A stretch of DNA of 64,000 nucleotides from JABWBD01 sp040768665 (GTDB lineage: Bacteria > Planctomycetota > Planctomycetia > Pirellulales > Thermoguttaceae): contig JAXGMN010000007.1 of the NCBI GenBank assembly GCA_040768665.1, positions 248,001-312,000 of the forward strand, given 5' to 3'. The notes below the pieces were generated by a model, which saw only the letters and a list, made by a program, of their open reading frames with translations, ran no database searches and was not told the DNA's origin. Every line of letters begins with the position of its first letter. The stretch's first letter is position 1. Made by a program: the position numbers and the translations under genes. Below are positions 47,891-57,426 of this stretch, piece after piece.

Positions 47891-49657
47891 ATGAAGAGAA
47901 GCCTGGTTCTTTGTTTTTGGTTGCTGGTCGCCGTTCAGGCGCTCGCCGAGGAACGGGTCGCTCTGTGGCCGGAAGGGAAGATCCCGGATTTCCAGGCCAG
48001 CCAGATCGCGGCGACCACGGAGGAGGTGAAGGCTCCTGGATTCAAGGCGGCGGACCATGCGATGCCGTATCTCGACTGGTACGAGGCGCCAGCGGAGAAG
48101 AACGGCGGATGCATGTTGCTCATTTCAGGGGGCGGTTATCAGAGTTGCTGCGACGGGGTGTGGATTGGCCAGGTCGCGAAGAAGTTCACCGAACTGGGGT
48201 TCGTTTGCGCGAGCCTCACCTACCGTACGCCGCGTCCGCAAGGGTTGCCGATCTACCAGAGCGCGTGGGAGGATGGGCAACGCGCCGTCCGTCTCGTCCG
48301 CAACGATGCGAAGAAACGAGGATTCGACCCGGAGAAGATCGGCGCGCTGGGGTTCTCCGCGGGCTCGCACCTGACGGTCCTGCTCGCGACGAGCGCGCTC
48401 ACGCCGGCGTACGGGCCGGTCGACGGACTCGACCAGCTTCCGTGCCACGTAAACTGGGCGGTGCCGATCTTCACCGCCTATGCGCTCACGGATGGACTCA
48501 CCGGCCCCAACACGCGCGAGGGCGACGCGATCGACGTAAAGCTCTCGGACGTGTTCAAGTTCGACGCGAAGACGTGTCCGATGGCGCTCTTCCACGGAGG
48601 GGTGGACATCTATTCGCCCAGCGGTTCCACGCAGATCTACCGCCAGCTCCGCAGGATGAAAATCCCGGCCGAGATCCATCTGTTCGCGGACCGTCCCCAC
48701 GGTTTCATGGGCGACCCGAACAAGGGTGAGGACGGCACCGCCTACGACCACTGGCTCGACCGTGTCGCCGAGTACCTCCGCCAGATGAATTTTGACGGGC
48801 GTCTCGGTGCGGAAGTCGATCTGATGGCCCGCTATCCGAACGACGATGCGCGCGGCCAGTACAGCAAGGAGCCGGTCTGGCCGGAAGGCCAGATGCCGGA
48901 TGTGCAGACGAACCAGTGCCTGCCTTATCTCGAGTGGCACATGCCGAAGGAACTCAAGACGAAGGCGATCCAGATCATCTACTCGGGCGGCGGCTACAAT
49001 GGCAACGGTCCGGACGGATTCGAAGTCGCGCCGGCGCGGCGTTACCTGAACGAAAAGGGCATGACGGTCGTAACAATGAAATACCGCACGCCGCGTCCGC
49101 TGAGTGGACTGGCCAAGCACACGACGGCGTGGCAGGATCTGCAGCGCGCCGTCCGAATCGTCCGCAGCCAGGCAGCGGCGAAGGGGCTTGATCCCAATCG
49201 CATCGGCATCATGGGGTCCTCGGCCGGCGGACACCTGACACTCATGGGCGCGACCAGCTCGCAGCGTCGTTCCTATTGGCCGATCGACGACCTTGACAAG
49301 CTTTCCTGCAACGTGCAGTGGGCGGTCGCGATCTATCCGGCTTACGCGCTCACGGACGGCGCGGAAGCCCCGAATGCGGAGGGCGGCAACGAGGACGACG
49401 CGCGGCTTGTCCCTGAGTTCTCGTTCGACCTCGCGACGTGTCCGATCCTGTTCATCCACGGCGATACGGACGGTTGGGCGGCGATGAATTCGGTGAAATG
49501 CTGGGAGCAGCTTCGCCGGATGGGGATCCAGTCCGATCTCCACACGCTCGTCACACGAAATCACTGCTTCCAGAGGAAGGCCGCTCCGGGCACGGGCAGC
49601 TATACCTGGATGGGGCGTATTTGGGAATTCATGAACCACAAAGGTTTCAACAAGTAA
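47891..49657 (+). CDS. Tandem-duplicated secreted esterase (BD-FAE/acetylxylan-type)
   Basis: 588 residues: signal peptide (LVLCFWLLVAVQALA) and two copies of an alpha/beta-hydrolase. Copy 1 has LLISGGGYQSCC and Ser156 in LGFSAGSHL; copy 2 has IYSGGGYNGNG and Ser444 in MGSSAGGHL. Both keep YALTDG and a late HGD/HGG segment and an end His (PHGFMG; RNHCF). The copies are alike in order and motifs, so an internal gene duplication is likely; both may be active. The substrate is probably an acylated polysaccharide. Each half starts with a repeat of VALWPEGKIPDF / PVWPEGQMPDV, the usual first strand of this family. Start ATG at 47891 at the signal peptide. Confidence 0.85.
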   Translation: MKRSLVLCFWLLVAVQALAEERVALWPEGKIPDFQASQIAATTEEVKAPGFKAADHAMPYLDWYEAPAEKNGGCMLLISGGGYQSCCDGVWIGQVAKKFTELGFVCASLTYRTPRPQGLPIYQSAWEDGQRAVRLVRNDAKKRGFDPEKIGALGFSAGSHLTVLLATSALTPAYGPVDGLDQLPCHVNWAVPIFTAYALTDGLTGPNTREGDAIDVKLSDVFKFDAKTCPMALFHGGVDIYSPSGSTQIYRQLRRMKIPAEIHLFADRPHGFMGDPNKGEDGTAYDHWLDRVAEYLRQMNFDGRLGAEVDLMARYPNDDARGQYSKEPVWPEGQMPDVQTNQCLPYLEWHMPKELKTKAIQIIYSGGGYNGNGPDGFEVAPARRYLNEKGMTVVTMKYRTPRPLSGLAKHTTAWQDLQRAVRIVRSQAAAKGLDPNRIGIMGSSAGGHLTLMGATSSQRRSYWPIDDLDKLSCNVQWAVAIYPAYALTDGAEAPNAEGGNEDDARLVPEFSFDLATCPILFIHGDTDGWAAMNSVKCWEQLRRMGIQSDLHTLVTRNHCFQRKAAPGTGSYTWMGRIWEFMNHKGFNK

Positions 49658-49897
49658 GAAGGCAAACAAGGCGGCCGGAGCCGCCGCCCACCGTCACGCC
49701 GTCCTAGGCCAAGGTGCGGTAGGGGTGGAAATACACCACGCGTTCGCTCCCGAAGTTTGCCATCAGGGGGAGTCGATCTGAAGGCCCGAAGGCAGATGCA
49801 GGCGCACTGGCGACCGATGGCAAAACGAACTGCCTGGCGGTCACTTTGAACCGAATGTTGGCCAAGCCTGCTCTGCGCGCTCGAAAAGGCAATCACC

Positions 49898-51355
49898 ATG
49901 GCGACGAAACTCCTGACCTCTGCGGCACTTGCCGTCGTGCTGCTTTGCCGGCCGGGCATGTCCGCAGTCTTCAACATCCGCGACTATGGTGCTCGTGGTG
50001 ACCGGCAGACCAACGACGCCCAGGCAATCCAATCCGCCGTCGACGCTTGTCACACCGCTGGGGGCGGTACGGTCTATTTCCCGCCGGGCGATTACCTGAG
50101 CGGCATGATTCGCCTGAAGAGCCGCGTGACTCTGAGGCTGGAAAACGGCGCGACACTTTGGGCAATTCCGCACGAAAGCGCCTACGTGCGGAGCAGTCAT
50201 GTCGGCCGCGGAGTCAAAGTAATCTATTACCTTCTGGTGGCGGAGGACCAGGAGAACATTGTGCTGGAAGGCGATGGCACAATCCACGGCGTCGGACGGT
50301 CCGATCTTCTTCGCCGCCCCGGGACCAACGACACAATGCCTCCTTTTCAAATCGGCACCGTTTTCCTCCAACGCTGCCGAAATGTGTCGGTCCGCAATCT
50401 CAAGTTCCGTTACAGTGCCCTTTGGACGCTCCATTTCTACCGCTGCGAAGAAGTCTTCGTCGAGGGAGTGAGTATCGTCAACAATTACTTCCGCACAGTG
50501 ACCGATGGGATCGATCTTGTCTCATCGCAAAACGTCCACATCACCAACTGCCACATCTCCACGGGCGATGACTGTATCTGCCTGAAGACCCGCGAGGGCT
50601 ATCCCTGTCGGGACGTCGTGGTGAGCAACTGCACGCTAGAGTCGATTGCGACGGCTGTCAAGATCGGGACCGAATCGGAGGGGGATTTTTCGGATATCCG
50701 AGTGAACAACTGCGCCATTCGAAACTCGACCGTCGGCGTCGGCATATACATCAAGGACGGGGGGACGGCCGAACGGCTCGCGTTCAGTAATCTCTCGATA
50801 GGGACCGTCGAGGAGCCCTCACAACTTCGAGAATACTCCCGCAACGCGATTTACCCAATCTTCGTCGATGTGGAGAAGCGTGAACTCGGCTCCACCGTGG
50901 GCGTCGTTCGCGACCTTGTCTTTCGCGACATCCAGATCCACAGCGATAACGGCATCCTGATGCAGGGCATGCCTGAGAGTCCGTTGGAGAATGTCACACT
51001 GGAAAACATCTCAATGCGGATCAGTAAGGGGTTCGAATACTCGAATCGAGTGAAGCACGGCGGAGGAGCAGCCAATCCCGACGACGACCGCCGCACCAGA
51101 TTCTCCCAGGAACCGTCTTACGGCACGCTTGCCTTCGCGAAGGGGCTGTTCATCGACGGCTTTCGCCTCTTTATCACCGACAAGGTGTTCGAAGAATATC
51201 CTCGCTCGGCGCTTTGCATCCACGAGGTCGAATCCGGCGTCCTCCGTGGCGTCATGAGAAGCCCAGCGGGTATGAAGCGATCACCGACGGTGGTCCGACT
51301 TCACAACTGCCGTGGATTATGCGTCATAGATTCTGGCACGGTGTCGGGGCAGTGA
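49898..51355 (+). CDS. GH28-type right-handed beta-helix (polygalacturonase-like), secreted
   Basis: 485 residues with a signal peptide and FNIRDYGARGDRQTNDAQAI, the GH28 opening. The beta-helix includes TDGIDLVS and STGDDCICLK, two of the three catalytic aspartate motifs. The usual G-H-G box is not present; that position reads ESIATAVKIGTES, so hydrolysis may be altered or the substrate may be other than plain galacturonan. It follows the tandem esterase by 240 bp on the same strand (gap with nothing recognised). AAAGG lies nine bases before the ATG. Confidence 0.88.
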   Translation: MATKLLTSAALAVVLLCRPGMSAVFNIRDYGARGDRQTNDAQAIQSAVDACHTAGGGTVYFPPGDYLSGMIRLKSRVTLRLENGATLWAIPHESAYVRSSHVGRGVKVIYYLLVAEDQENIVLEGDGTIHGVGRSDLLRRPGTNDTMPPFQIGTVFLQRCRNVSVRNLKFRYSALWTLHFYRCEEVFVEGVSIVNNYFRTVTDGIDLVSSQNVHITNCHISTGDDCICLKTREGYPCRDVVVSNCTLESIATAVKIGTESEGDFSDIRVNNCAIRNSTVGVGIYIKDGGTAERLAFSNLSIGTVEEPSQLREYSRNAIYPIFVDVEKRELGSTVGVVRDLVFRDIQIHSDNGILMQGMPESPLENVTLENISMRISKGFEYSNRVKHGGGAANPDDDRRTRFSQEPSYGTLAFAKGLFIDGFRLFITDKVFEEYPRSALCIHEVESGVLRGVMRSPAGMKRSPTVVRLHNCRGLCVIDSGTVSGQ

Positions 51356-51418
51356 TGCTGTCGGAGTGCCCGATCCCCCCTCTGCTACGTGGCTCAATGT
51401 TCTCGGTAATCGAACCGC

Positions 51419-51703
51419 GATGCCTATGCCTGCCAAGGGAATACGCTCACCGGTCGTGAAGTGATCACTGCGATGGCCAAAGGCTACGAGGAGACGGACG
51501 GAAACCTTGCCGACCGTCTGATGGCGGAACTCGTGGCGGGCGACCGAGCCGGGGGTGATCACCGCGGTCGGCTTGCTGCTGGAATCCGCGTGGCCAAGGT
51601 CGGGGTCGGCGGCTACTGGCTGGAACTGCAGGTCGACAAGAGCAACGACGCAGTCAACCAGTTGGCCAAGAAGTACGCCGAATGGAGAACGCAGGAACGC
51701 TGA
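51419..51703 (+). pseudogene. DUF1028 (Ntn-hydrolase-like) C-terminal fragment
   Basis: DAYACQGNTLTGREVITAMA, GYEETDGNLADRLMAELVAG and DRAGGDHRGRLAAGIRVAK, then YWLELQVDKSNDAVNQLAKK to a stop at 51703, match the second half of DUF1028 proteins. The catalytic N-terminus is missing; sequence just before 51419 is unrelated. Confidence 0.75.
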
Positions 51704-52273
51704 AGCCGCAACGCTTTTTGGATGCAGTCGCCGATCGCGGACCGCCCAGCCGAGTATCTTCCGGATCGGGGCAGAAGTCGACGGGCTTCTATCGGCGGTC
51801 GCCCGAGGCTAAGCGCACGCGGAGCGAGAAGCCGGAATGGTGGTGGCCGCAGCCGGAGATCGATGCGTGCAGATCCGAAGAGCAGCCAGTAACTGAAGTT
51901 CCCTGCCGCTTAGGGAGCGGCCGCGGCTGCCGCGTAAAGGCATCGGCTGCGGCGTCCGCTCACCAGCGGGTCTGGAACTTTTTGACCTTTTGACCATGGG
52001 GTGTCGTGGACGCACGCGTACGCGCGTATGCAGACACACGCGAGGGTGCCTATACAAAAAAAGAAGAAGTTGTTGTTATATATATATTATTCCCGGGTTT
52101 TCTTGGGTTTTCCGGCCCAAACTTTCTGCCAACTTCTTGTCTTTTTGGGGTGCCTTTTGACGCAATGGGTCGGCCTCGGCGAACTAGTTGCTGGAGCAAG
52201 AGGTTGCTCCGACGGCAAAATGCTTCATTGTCGCCGTTTGCCGGCTGGGCCTGCCGTCGGTTTCTGAAATATG
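51704..52273. other. Compositionally odd region: tandem octamers, alternating purine-pyrimidine and AT-rich block
   Basis: No gene recognised. TTTTGACC occurs twice in tandem (51980-51995) and a third TTTTGAC is at 52155. A purine-pyrimidine alternating block (52011-52042, CGCACGCGTACGCGCG core) is followed by A7, GAAGAAG and an AT run (52072-52090). Such repeats, a possible Z-DNA stretch and an AT-rich segment can mark a replication origin or phage-type control region, but nothing proves this. The integrase remnant at 52695 lies downstream. Confidence 0.4.
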
Positions 52274-52643
52274 GGCCCGGGAGCCAGATTCCAACGACCA
52301 GTTCTTGTAAACGCCCGTTCAGACGCGCGAGAATCGCTCCTGTTGCGCTCCATCTGTCTTCCTGGAACCAAGAGCCTGAAAGGTGAAGCTCGCAACCTGG
52401 AGCGTTCTGGAGCGTCTGGGAGGGTTTTGCGTTCGTGGGTGGCGGACAGCGCATCACACGACGTCCCGTTCGGCGGCCCCGAGCTGTTTCAGGCGAAGCC
52501 GGTAGTGCCAGCTACGCAATGGCATCGTCTACGCCCATGGAGATCCGAGTAGCATTGGCCCGAACGATGCTCCTCGGTCAAGCTTCTGGCGATGATCGAG
52601 GGACGCGGCCGCAAGAAGGGGCAGTCCCAGCTACCTCGACCAT
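52274..52643. repeat. Dispersed repeat, copy A (about 370 bp)
   Basis: Very similar over its length to 58625-59031 in the same orientation: shared blocks include GGCCCGGGAGCCAG, AGGGTTTTGCGTTCGTGGGT, TACGCAATGGCATCGTC and ATCGAGGGACGCGGCCGCAA. Copy B carries about 33 extra bases near its centre. On the plus strand both encode MASS(T/S)PMEIRVALART and GQASGDDRGTRPQ, and on the minus strand CPPPTNAKPSQ; these frames may be by-products. Copy A leads into the integrase remnant. Confidence 0.85.
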
Positions 52644-52694
52644 CTTGGCCGTATGCGTTCGTGACCAGCGGATGAGTTCTCCCGCGATGGTTGC

Positions 52695-53300
52695 ATGATG
52701 TACGTGCTGGCGGCGTGGACCGGCTTCCGCAAGGGCGAGATTGGCAGCCTGACGCTTCGGTCGCTCCAGCTCGATGCCGATCCCCCGACCGCCACGGTCC
52801 AGGCTTGTTTCAGCAAGCACAGGCGAAAGGACACACAGATCCTGCATCCGGAACTCGTCGCGATGCTGAAGGATTGGCTGGCTTCGAGGGAGACGCTGCT
52901 GCCCGAGGATCCGCTGTTTCCCGTCTCGGGCAAGGTGCCGGGCGGTACGGAGCGCAAAACGCACAAGATGATGCAGCGAGACTTGGCCCGGGCTCGGCAG
53001 GCGTGGCTCAAGGAGGTAGGTGGTGAAGAGCGAAAACGTCGCGATCAGTCAGACTTTCTGACGTACTGCAACAGCGACGGGCTGTTCGCCGATTTCCACT
53101 CCAACCGGCACATGTTCATCACGAACTTGGAGCGGGCCGGAATCCGGCCCAAGATGGCTCAGACGCTGGCTCGGCACAGCGATATTCGGCTGACGCTGGG
53201 CCTGTACCGGCGCGAGCGGGGAGCCCATCCACAGCCGCCGCGCGGTCCGCAATCGCCCACCCCGCTGGATCACAGCTACCTGAAGCTGCTGGAAGAATAA
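52695..53300 (+). pseudogene. Tyrosine recombinase, catalytic half only
   Basis: WTGFRKGEIGSLTLRS gives the first catalytic Arg, HSNRHMFITNL the His-x-x-Arg box and LARHSDIRLTLGLY the second His and the Tyr. So 200 residues of catalytic domain look intact. The core-binding N-terminal half is missing, replaced by the dispersed repeat, and the tail after the Tyr (RRERGAHPQPP) is abnormal. A start at 52695 would give a truncated protein that probably cannot recombine. Following 53301-53668 has only a short possible frame (LWSFSSFAATFARLLGRRG), not assigned. Confidence 0.8.
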
Positions 53301-53668
53301 CACCGCCGACAGCAACAGGAGGAAGCCGCCGCCGGCATCGACTACCACCAGGCCCAGCAACGTCATCTCTGGTCGTTCTCCTCGTTCGCCGCCACGTTCG
53401 CCCGCTTGCTGGGCCGTCGCGGCGGCGTGTCGGCGCTGAAGGGCCCGAAAGATCTTCAACTCGACGGCGAGGTGCAGCGGGTGATGTGGGGCTGATTCTT
53501 GCCGTCCAATGCTTTGGTCTCGTGAAACGGGAGAGGTCGATGGCAGCCGAGCCGCTGCCGAAGCCTTGGCCAGTTCCCGTTTGAAACTTCCTCAGCTTGC
53601 CAAGCATGCCACGATACTGCCAATCTTGTCCAGATCAACTTCCGCCAGGGGGTGCGGAACGTGAGTAG

Positions 53669-55792
53669 TTACCGACGATAGATCAGGACTGCAAGGGCGT
53701 CGCGATCGAGGGTCACGGTTCTGCCTCCGTGCCGGTCTTCTTTGACCGTTCCTTTGCCAAGCAATTCGAAGCCGTCGAACTCCTTATTCTTGACGTCGAT
53801 CCGCGTTGTCGCGGACGGCGCCGCACTCTGCGTCACGACAATCGCCATGTCGCCCTGATATTCAAAGGAGCGGGCCAACATCGCCGGGTTGCTGTTTTTG
53901 AATCCGAGCGTATCGCGATAGGTGCCGAGCAGGAGGAGTTCGGGATGCTTGGACCGGATCTCGTTGATCCCGGTAAGCCGTTTCTTGAAGTTGGGAGCCT
54001 TGTCGATCAGATCGCGGCAACGATAGATCTCGACGTTGTTTCGCAAGCCTTTCAACAGCGAATGATTGACCCGGCGAAACGCGTCGGCATCATCACGCAT
54101 CGTCCGGTCGGTGAGGACGATTTCAGGAAAGGTGAAACGGACCCAATCTACGAAGTCGCAGCCGCCGGTCCCGTCGGTCATGCCGTGAATATAGTCCGCG
54201 TGCTGGGCAACCACGTCCGTCAGATGTTCCGTTCCGATCGCGACTTCCGGGTTCCCCTTCGTATCGAGATAATCGTGAAGCATACTCATCGCTTCGGCCT
54301 TATCGGCGATCAAGCACAGGTTGGGAATGGCGAACTCGCCGGAAATGTCCCAATTGGTGCTGGATTCGGCGTATCCGAGCTGATCGTAGAAGAGGCTGTC
54401 GGCCCCCATTTCAAGGCCGCGATCGGCCATCTGCAAGAGCATCTTGTTCCAGGCGGGCTGGCGCAGGTCGGCCGTGACGAATGTCCGCGCATTGAGCAAT
54501 CCGGTAAACGTTCCGTGTGCGGGGAAGCGATACTGCTCGAGATGCTCGCCCCCGGTGTTGTCGCGATAACAGACTCGCGCACCCTCTCCGCTCCTATAGA
54601 ACGGACTGGTCCGGTCGATCAGCTTTCCGTTGAAGTAGATCAGGAACTTGCCCCCGTCCTTCTGATAATCGGCGATTGCCTTCTTCCAGGCGGCATCTCC
54701 TCCCTGGCGCTGATCCGTCTCGAAATAGGAGTCGGGATATCCGTTATCCATGCCGCTCTTCCACCACCCGAAGGCCATCAGGGCGGGCAGATCGATCTCC
54801 TTGCCAGTGCGTTTGACCTTGCCGTTCAGGTCGTCGATCGAGAAGAGATGCTCGCCGTATTGGTGGATGAAGATGATTCGCTGCCAGCCCTTCATCAGGC
54901 GGATCCAATCGGGGATCTTCCGCTGGCGCCACCAGGTATCGGCCCACTTCCGGTAAAGCCGCGAGGTTGAGTGCCAGCTTCCGCAGTAGGGGGCGACGAC
55001 ATTCGCGTCGCAGTACCAGCGGGCGCCGCAGACGCAATTCGGATATTTGTAGAGGCCTCCTTCGAGCTTGTTAAAATCGCCTTTTTTATCGGGATACGTT
55101 CGCAGCCCGTGGATCGTGTATTGGAACGTGTTGTCGTGACTTCCGAAATAAAGGCCCTCGTTCCCGCCAGTCAATGCGAAACAGTTGGAGGCCGTTGCGC
55201 CGGGATAACGGAGCGAAGCGTCGCGGAAGAACTGGGCCGGCGCGGCATATGAGGTGCGGTTGCCGACGGAATTGACGTATTTCTTGATATTCGGCCACAA
55301 CTGGCCGCCATGGGTCGTCGTCAAGAGCGTGAAATCATCGGGAAACTGGATATTTCCGAGCAGCGGATACTGGAGTTCGCGGATAATCATGCGCGGCTGG
55401 TTGTTCCGCACTTCGGAAGCGAAACGAACCAAGCCGTTTTCGAGAGTGATCGTCAACACGAGTTGAAAATCCAGCGGGATCCCGCAATCCACGAATTGGT
55501 CGCACCTGAGGACGATCGCGTCATCGGTCTTGCCGACTCTGACGGAACAGTTTCCGCTGGTGAGCTGGTTTTCGAGCCGGCCGTCCTTCTTGTCGTAATA
55601 GAGTCGCCATAGCGGCTCGCCGCCCGCGTAGTCCCGCCCGGTTTCGAGGTTTTTCAGCGCGACGAGATTGCCGCCGGCATCGACGGCCGTTTCGGTTTTG
55701 CCGTCGCTGATGGAGAATCGTTCTTCTCCGCGGAGCTGTCCGCCGGCGATCAGGCTGAGACTGATGAGAGCGACACAAATCGTACTCTTCAT
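53669..55792 (-). CDS. DUF6259-type glycosidase-like protein, secreted (707 aa)
   Basis: Signal peptide (ICVALISLSLIAGGQLRG), a beta-sandwich first part (FSISDGKTETAVDAGGNLVA, LENGLVRFASEVRN) and a TIM barrel with WKKAIADYQKDGGKFLIYFN, NARTFVTADLRQPAWNKMLL and ADSLFYDQLGYAESS, whose Asp may be catalytic. An end domain with beta strands closes the protein. The order matches exported proteins with DUF6259, related to barrel glycosidases of the GH36/GH101 kind. Substrate unknown. GGAGG is six bases before the ATG. The polygalacturonase-like gene upstream is co-directional (41 bp gap), so the two are likely one operon. Confidence 0.77.
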   Translation of the reverse strand: MKSTICVALISLSLIAGGQLRGEERFSISDGKTETAVDAGGNLVALKNLETGRDYAGGEPLWRLYYDKKDGRLENQLTSGNCSVRVGKTDDAIVLRCDQFVDCGIPLDFQLVLTITLENGLVRFASEVRNNQPRMIIRELQYPLLGNIQFPDDFTLLTTTHGGQLWPNIKKYVNSVGNRTSYAAPAQFFRDASLRYPGATASNCFALTGGNEGLYFGSHDNTFQYTIHGLRTYPDKKGDFNKLEGGLYKYPNCVCGARWYCDANVVAPYCGSWHSTSRLYRKWADTWWRQRKIPDWIRLMKGWQRIIFIHQYGEHLFSIDDLNGKVKRTGKEIDLPALMAFGWWKSGMDNGYPDSYFETDQRQGGDAAWKKAIADYQKDGGKFLIYFNGKLIDRTSPFYRSGEGARVCYRDNTGGEHLEQYRFPAHGTFTGLLNARTFVTADLRQPAWNKMLLQMADRGLEMGADSLFYDQLGYAESSTNWDISGEFAIPNLCLIADKAEAMSMLHDYLDTKGNPEVAIGTEHLTDVVAQHADYIHGMTDGTGGCDFVDWVRFTFPEIVLTDRTMRDDADAFRRVNHSLLKGLRNNVEIYRCRDLIDKAPNFKKRLTGINEIRSKHPELLLLGTYRDTLGFKNSNPAMLARSFEYQGDMAIVVTQSAAPSATTRIDVKNKEFDGFELLGKGTVKEDRHGGRTVTLDRDALAVLIYRR

Positions 55793-55833
55793 GGTTTTCC
55801 TCCGAAGTTCATGGGAACCATCCGCGTGCCCGG

Positions 55834-57426
55834 TCAGTAGTCGATGCTCTCGGCGTTCGTGATGTCGTAGCCGGGCTTCTCGCCGTCTTGAGTCAGCACA
55901 TTCTGAAAAGAGATCCCGGTGCAGTTCTTCACAGCAACTGTGGAGCCGGTGGCTAATCGAATATCTTTGAAGCGGATATTTGCCGTGTTCTTCTCGGCGC
56001 CTTCGAAGCCGTCAATCGTGATCGCGGGCTTGCCGGTCACGGCATTCTCCATGTTCAGGTTGGCAAACTCCATATCACCGAGAAATGGTATCTCCGGGGC
56101 GGGTTCGTAGTCGGTATTGTAACGGATGTTCGTGATGATCTTGATCTGACTGAGCGTGCAATTGAGGACGCGGATGTTTCGGATATAGCCCCCTCGCTCT
56201 CTTGGCGCTTTGATTTGGAGGCCGTTGAGATCGTCCTTGGCGATCTCGCAATCTCTCACCGTGACATTCCTGACCCCTCCCGACATTTCACTGCCGATCG
56301 ACATCCCGTGCCCTCGGAACTTACAGTGGGCGATCAAGGCATTCTCGGTGGGCTTGGCGATACGATTCCCCTCCGGGTTCTTGCCCGACTTGATGGCGAT
56401 ACAGTCGTCGCTGGTCGAGATGTTGCAGTCGAAGATGTACGAGTCGACGGACGAATCGGGGTCGATCCCGTCCCCGTTGCGGATCCCCTCGCTCACGATC
56501 GTAAGACCATGGCAAGTGACGTTCTTGCAGTACGTGTAGTGCAGGGTCCACGAAGGCGAGCCCTTCAACGTGAGCCCCTGGATATTCACATCGCTGCAAT
56601 TCATCAGGCAGATCAACCGAGCCCGGGAGTAATAGCCTTCCGCACTCAGCATGGCGTTGCCGAGGGCTGATCCGCCGCCCGAGATCGTCCCTTCACCGCG
56701 TATCGTCAGATTCGTGACGTTGTACGAGCCGTCATGGGCGAGCTTGCCTGCATTGATCAAACTGGCGAACGTCTCCATCTCCCATCCCGAATAGCGATTC
56801 GGTATGAAGGGGCGGTAATCGTCGACTTCGGTGCTTCCCGTCAGAGTGCCGCCCCGGGCGATGTAGAGAGTCATATGGCTCTTCAAGAAAAGAGCCCCGC
56901 TCAGAAAGTTGCCGGCAGGAACGTAGACCGTCCCTCCGGCCGTGCAGGCGTCAATGGCCTTTTGGATCGCCGTCGTGTTCTTGGTCGCACCGTCGCCGAC
57001 TGCCCCATAGTCGATGATATTAAACCGGTTGCCTTGCTTCCTTGTCGAAAGCGAGATCTCGCTCGCGGCTGAGGAGAGATTTCCCGCGGCATCTTTCGAT
57101 CGCACGGCAAGAGAGTAGGTCGCATCCGGCTTCAAGCCGGCAACCGTATAGAAGGTCTTCGAAGTGGTGCCTGCACGGGTGCCGTCGCAGGAGACTTCAT
57201 AGGACAGGCCGCGCCCATCCTCGGATAGCGGATCCCAGAGAAGCGTGAGCGACGTTTCCGTTGCTGTCTCCGGCGGGGCGATCAGGTCCCGCGGCGCGGG
57301 GGGGCCGGCCGCGACCGAGCCAGTGAATACACAGATCCAACAGGTCATGGAAAGAGTGATGAGTGCAGGCAGGACTCGGTCCCCTTGCAGCAAACGTTCC
57401 CTATTGCGTGAGTGTATGACGATCAT
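55834..57426 (-). CDS. Polygalacturonase GH28 with N-terminal fibronectin type III domain
   Basis: 530 residues: signal anchor (ALITLSMTCWICVFTGSVAA), an FN3 domain (about 47-130, APRDLIAPPETATETSLTL, YTVAGLKPDATYSLAVRS) and a GH28 beta-helix. All catalytic boxes are present: NGDGIDPDSS, STSDDCIAIKSG, GHGMSIGSE and LQIKAPRERGG (the RIK box with K kept). This fits an exo-polygalacturonase. It would release galacturonate units from pectin in the periplasm or outside. Start ATG 57426 leaves a basic stretch before the membrane segment; ATG closer to the signal (MTCW) is possible. Leads the two-gene unit ending at 53669. Confidence 0.93.
   Translation of the reverse strand: MIVIHSRNRERLLQGDRVLPALITLSMTCWICVFTGSVAAGPPAPRDLIAPPETATETSLTLLWDPLSEDGRGLSYEVSCDGTRAGTTSKTFYTVAGLKPDATYSLAVRSKDAAGNLSSAASEISLSTRKQGNRFNIIDYGAVGDGATKNTTAIQKAIDACTAGGTVYVPAGNFLSGALFLKSHMTLYIARGGTLTGSTEVDDYRPFIPNRYSGWEMETFASLINAGKLAHDGSYNVTNLTIRGEGTISGGGSALGNAMLSAEGYYSRARLICLMNCSDVNIQGLTLKGSPSWTLHYTYCKNVTCHGLTIVSEGIRNGDGIDPDSSVDSYIFDCNISTSDDCIAIKSGKNPEGNRIAKPTENALIAHCKFRGHGMSIGSEMSGGVRNVTVRDCEIAKDDLNGLQIKAPRERGGYIRNIRVLNCTLSQIKIITNIRYNTDYEPAPEIPFLGDMEFANLNMENAVTGKPAITIDGFEGAEKNTANIRFKDIRLATGSTVAVKNCTGISFQNVLTQDGEKPGYDITNAESIDY

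Noticed and set aside
48125..49669. A 514-residue open frame antisense to the tandem esterase
   Set aside because: Arg/Val/Glu-rich composition typical of an antisense shadow; the plus strand has signal peptide and both nucleophile elbows.
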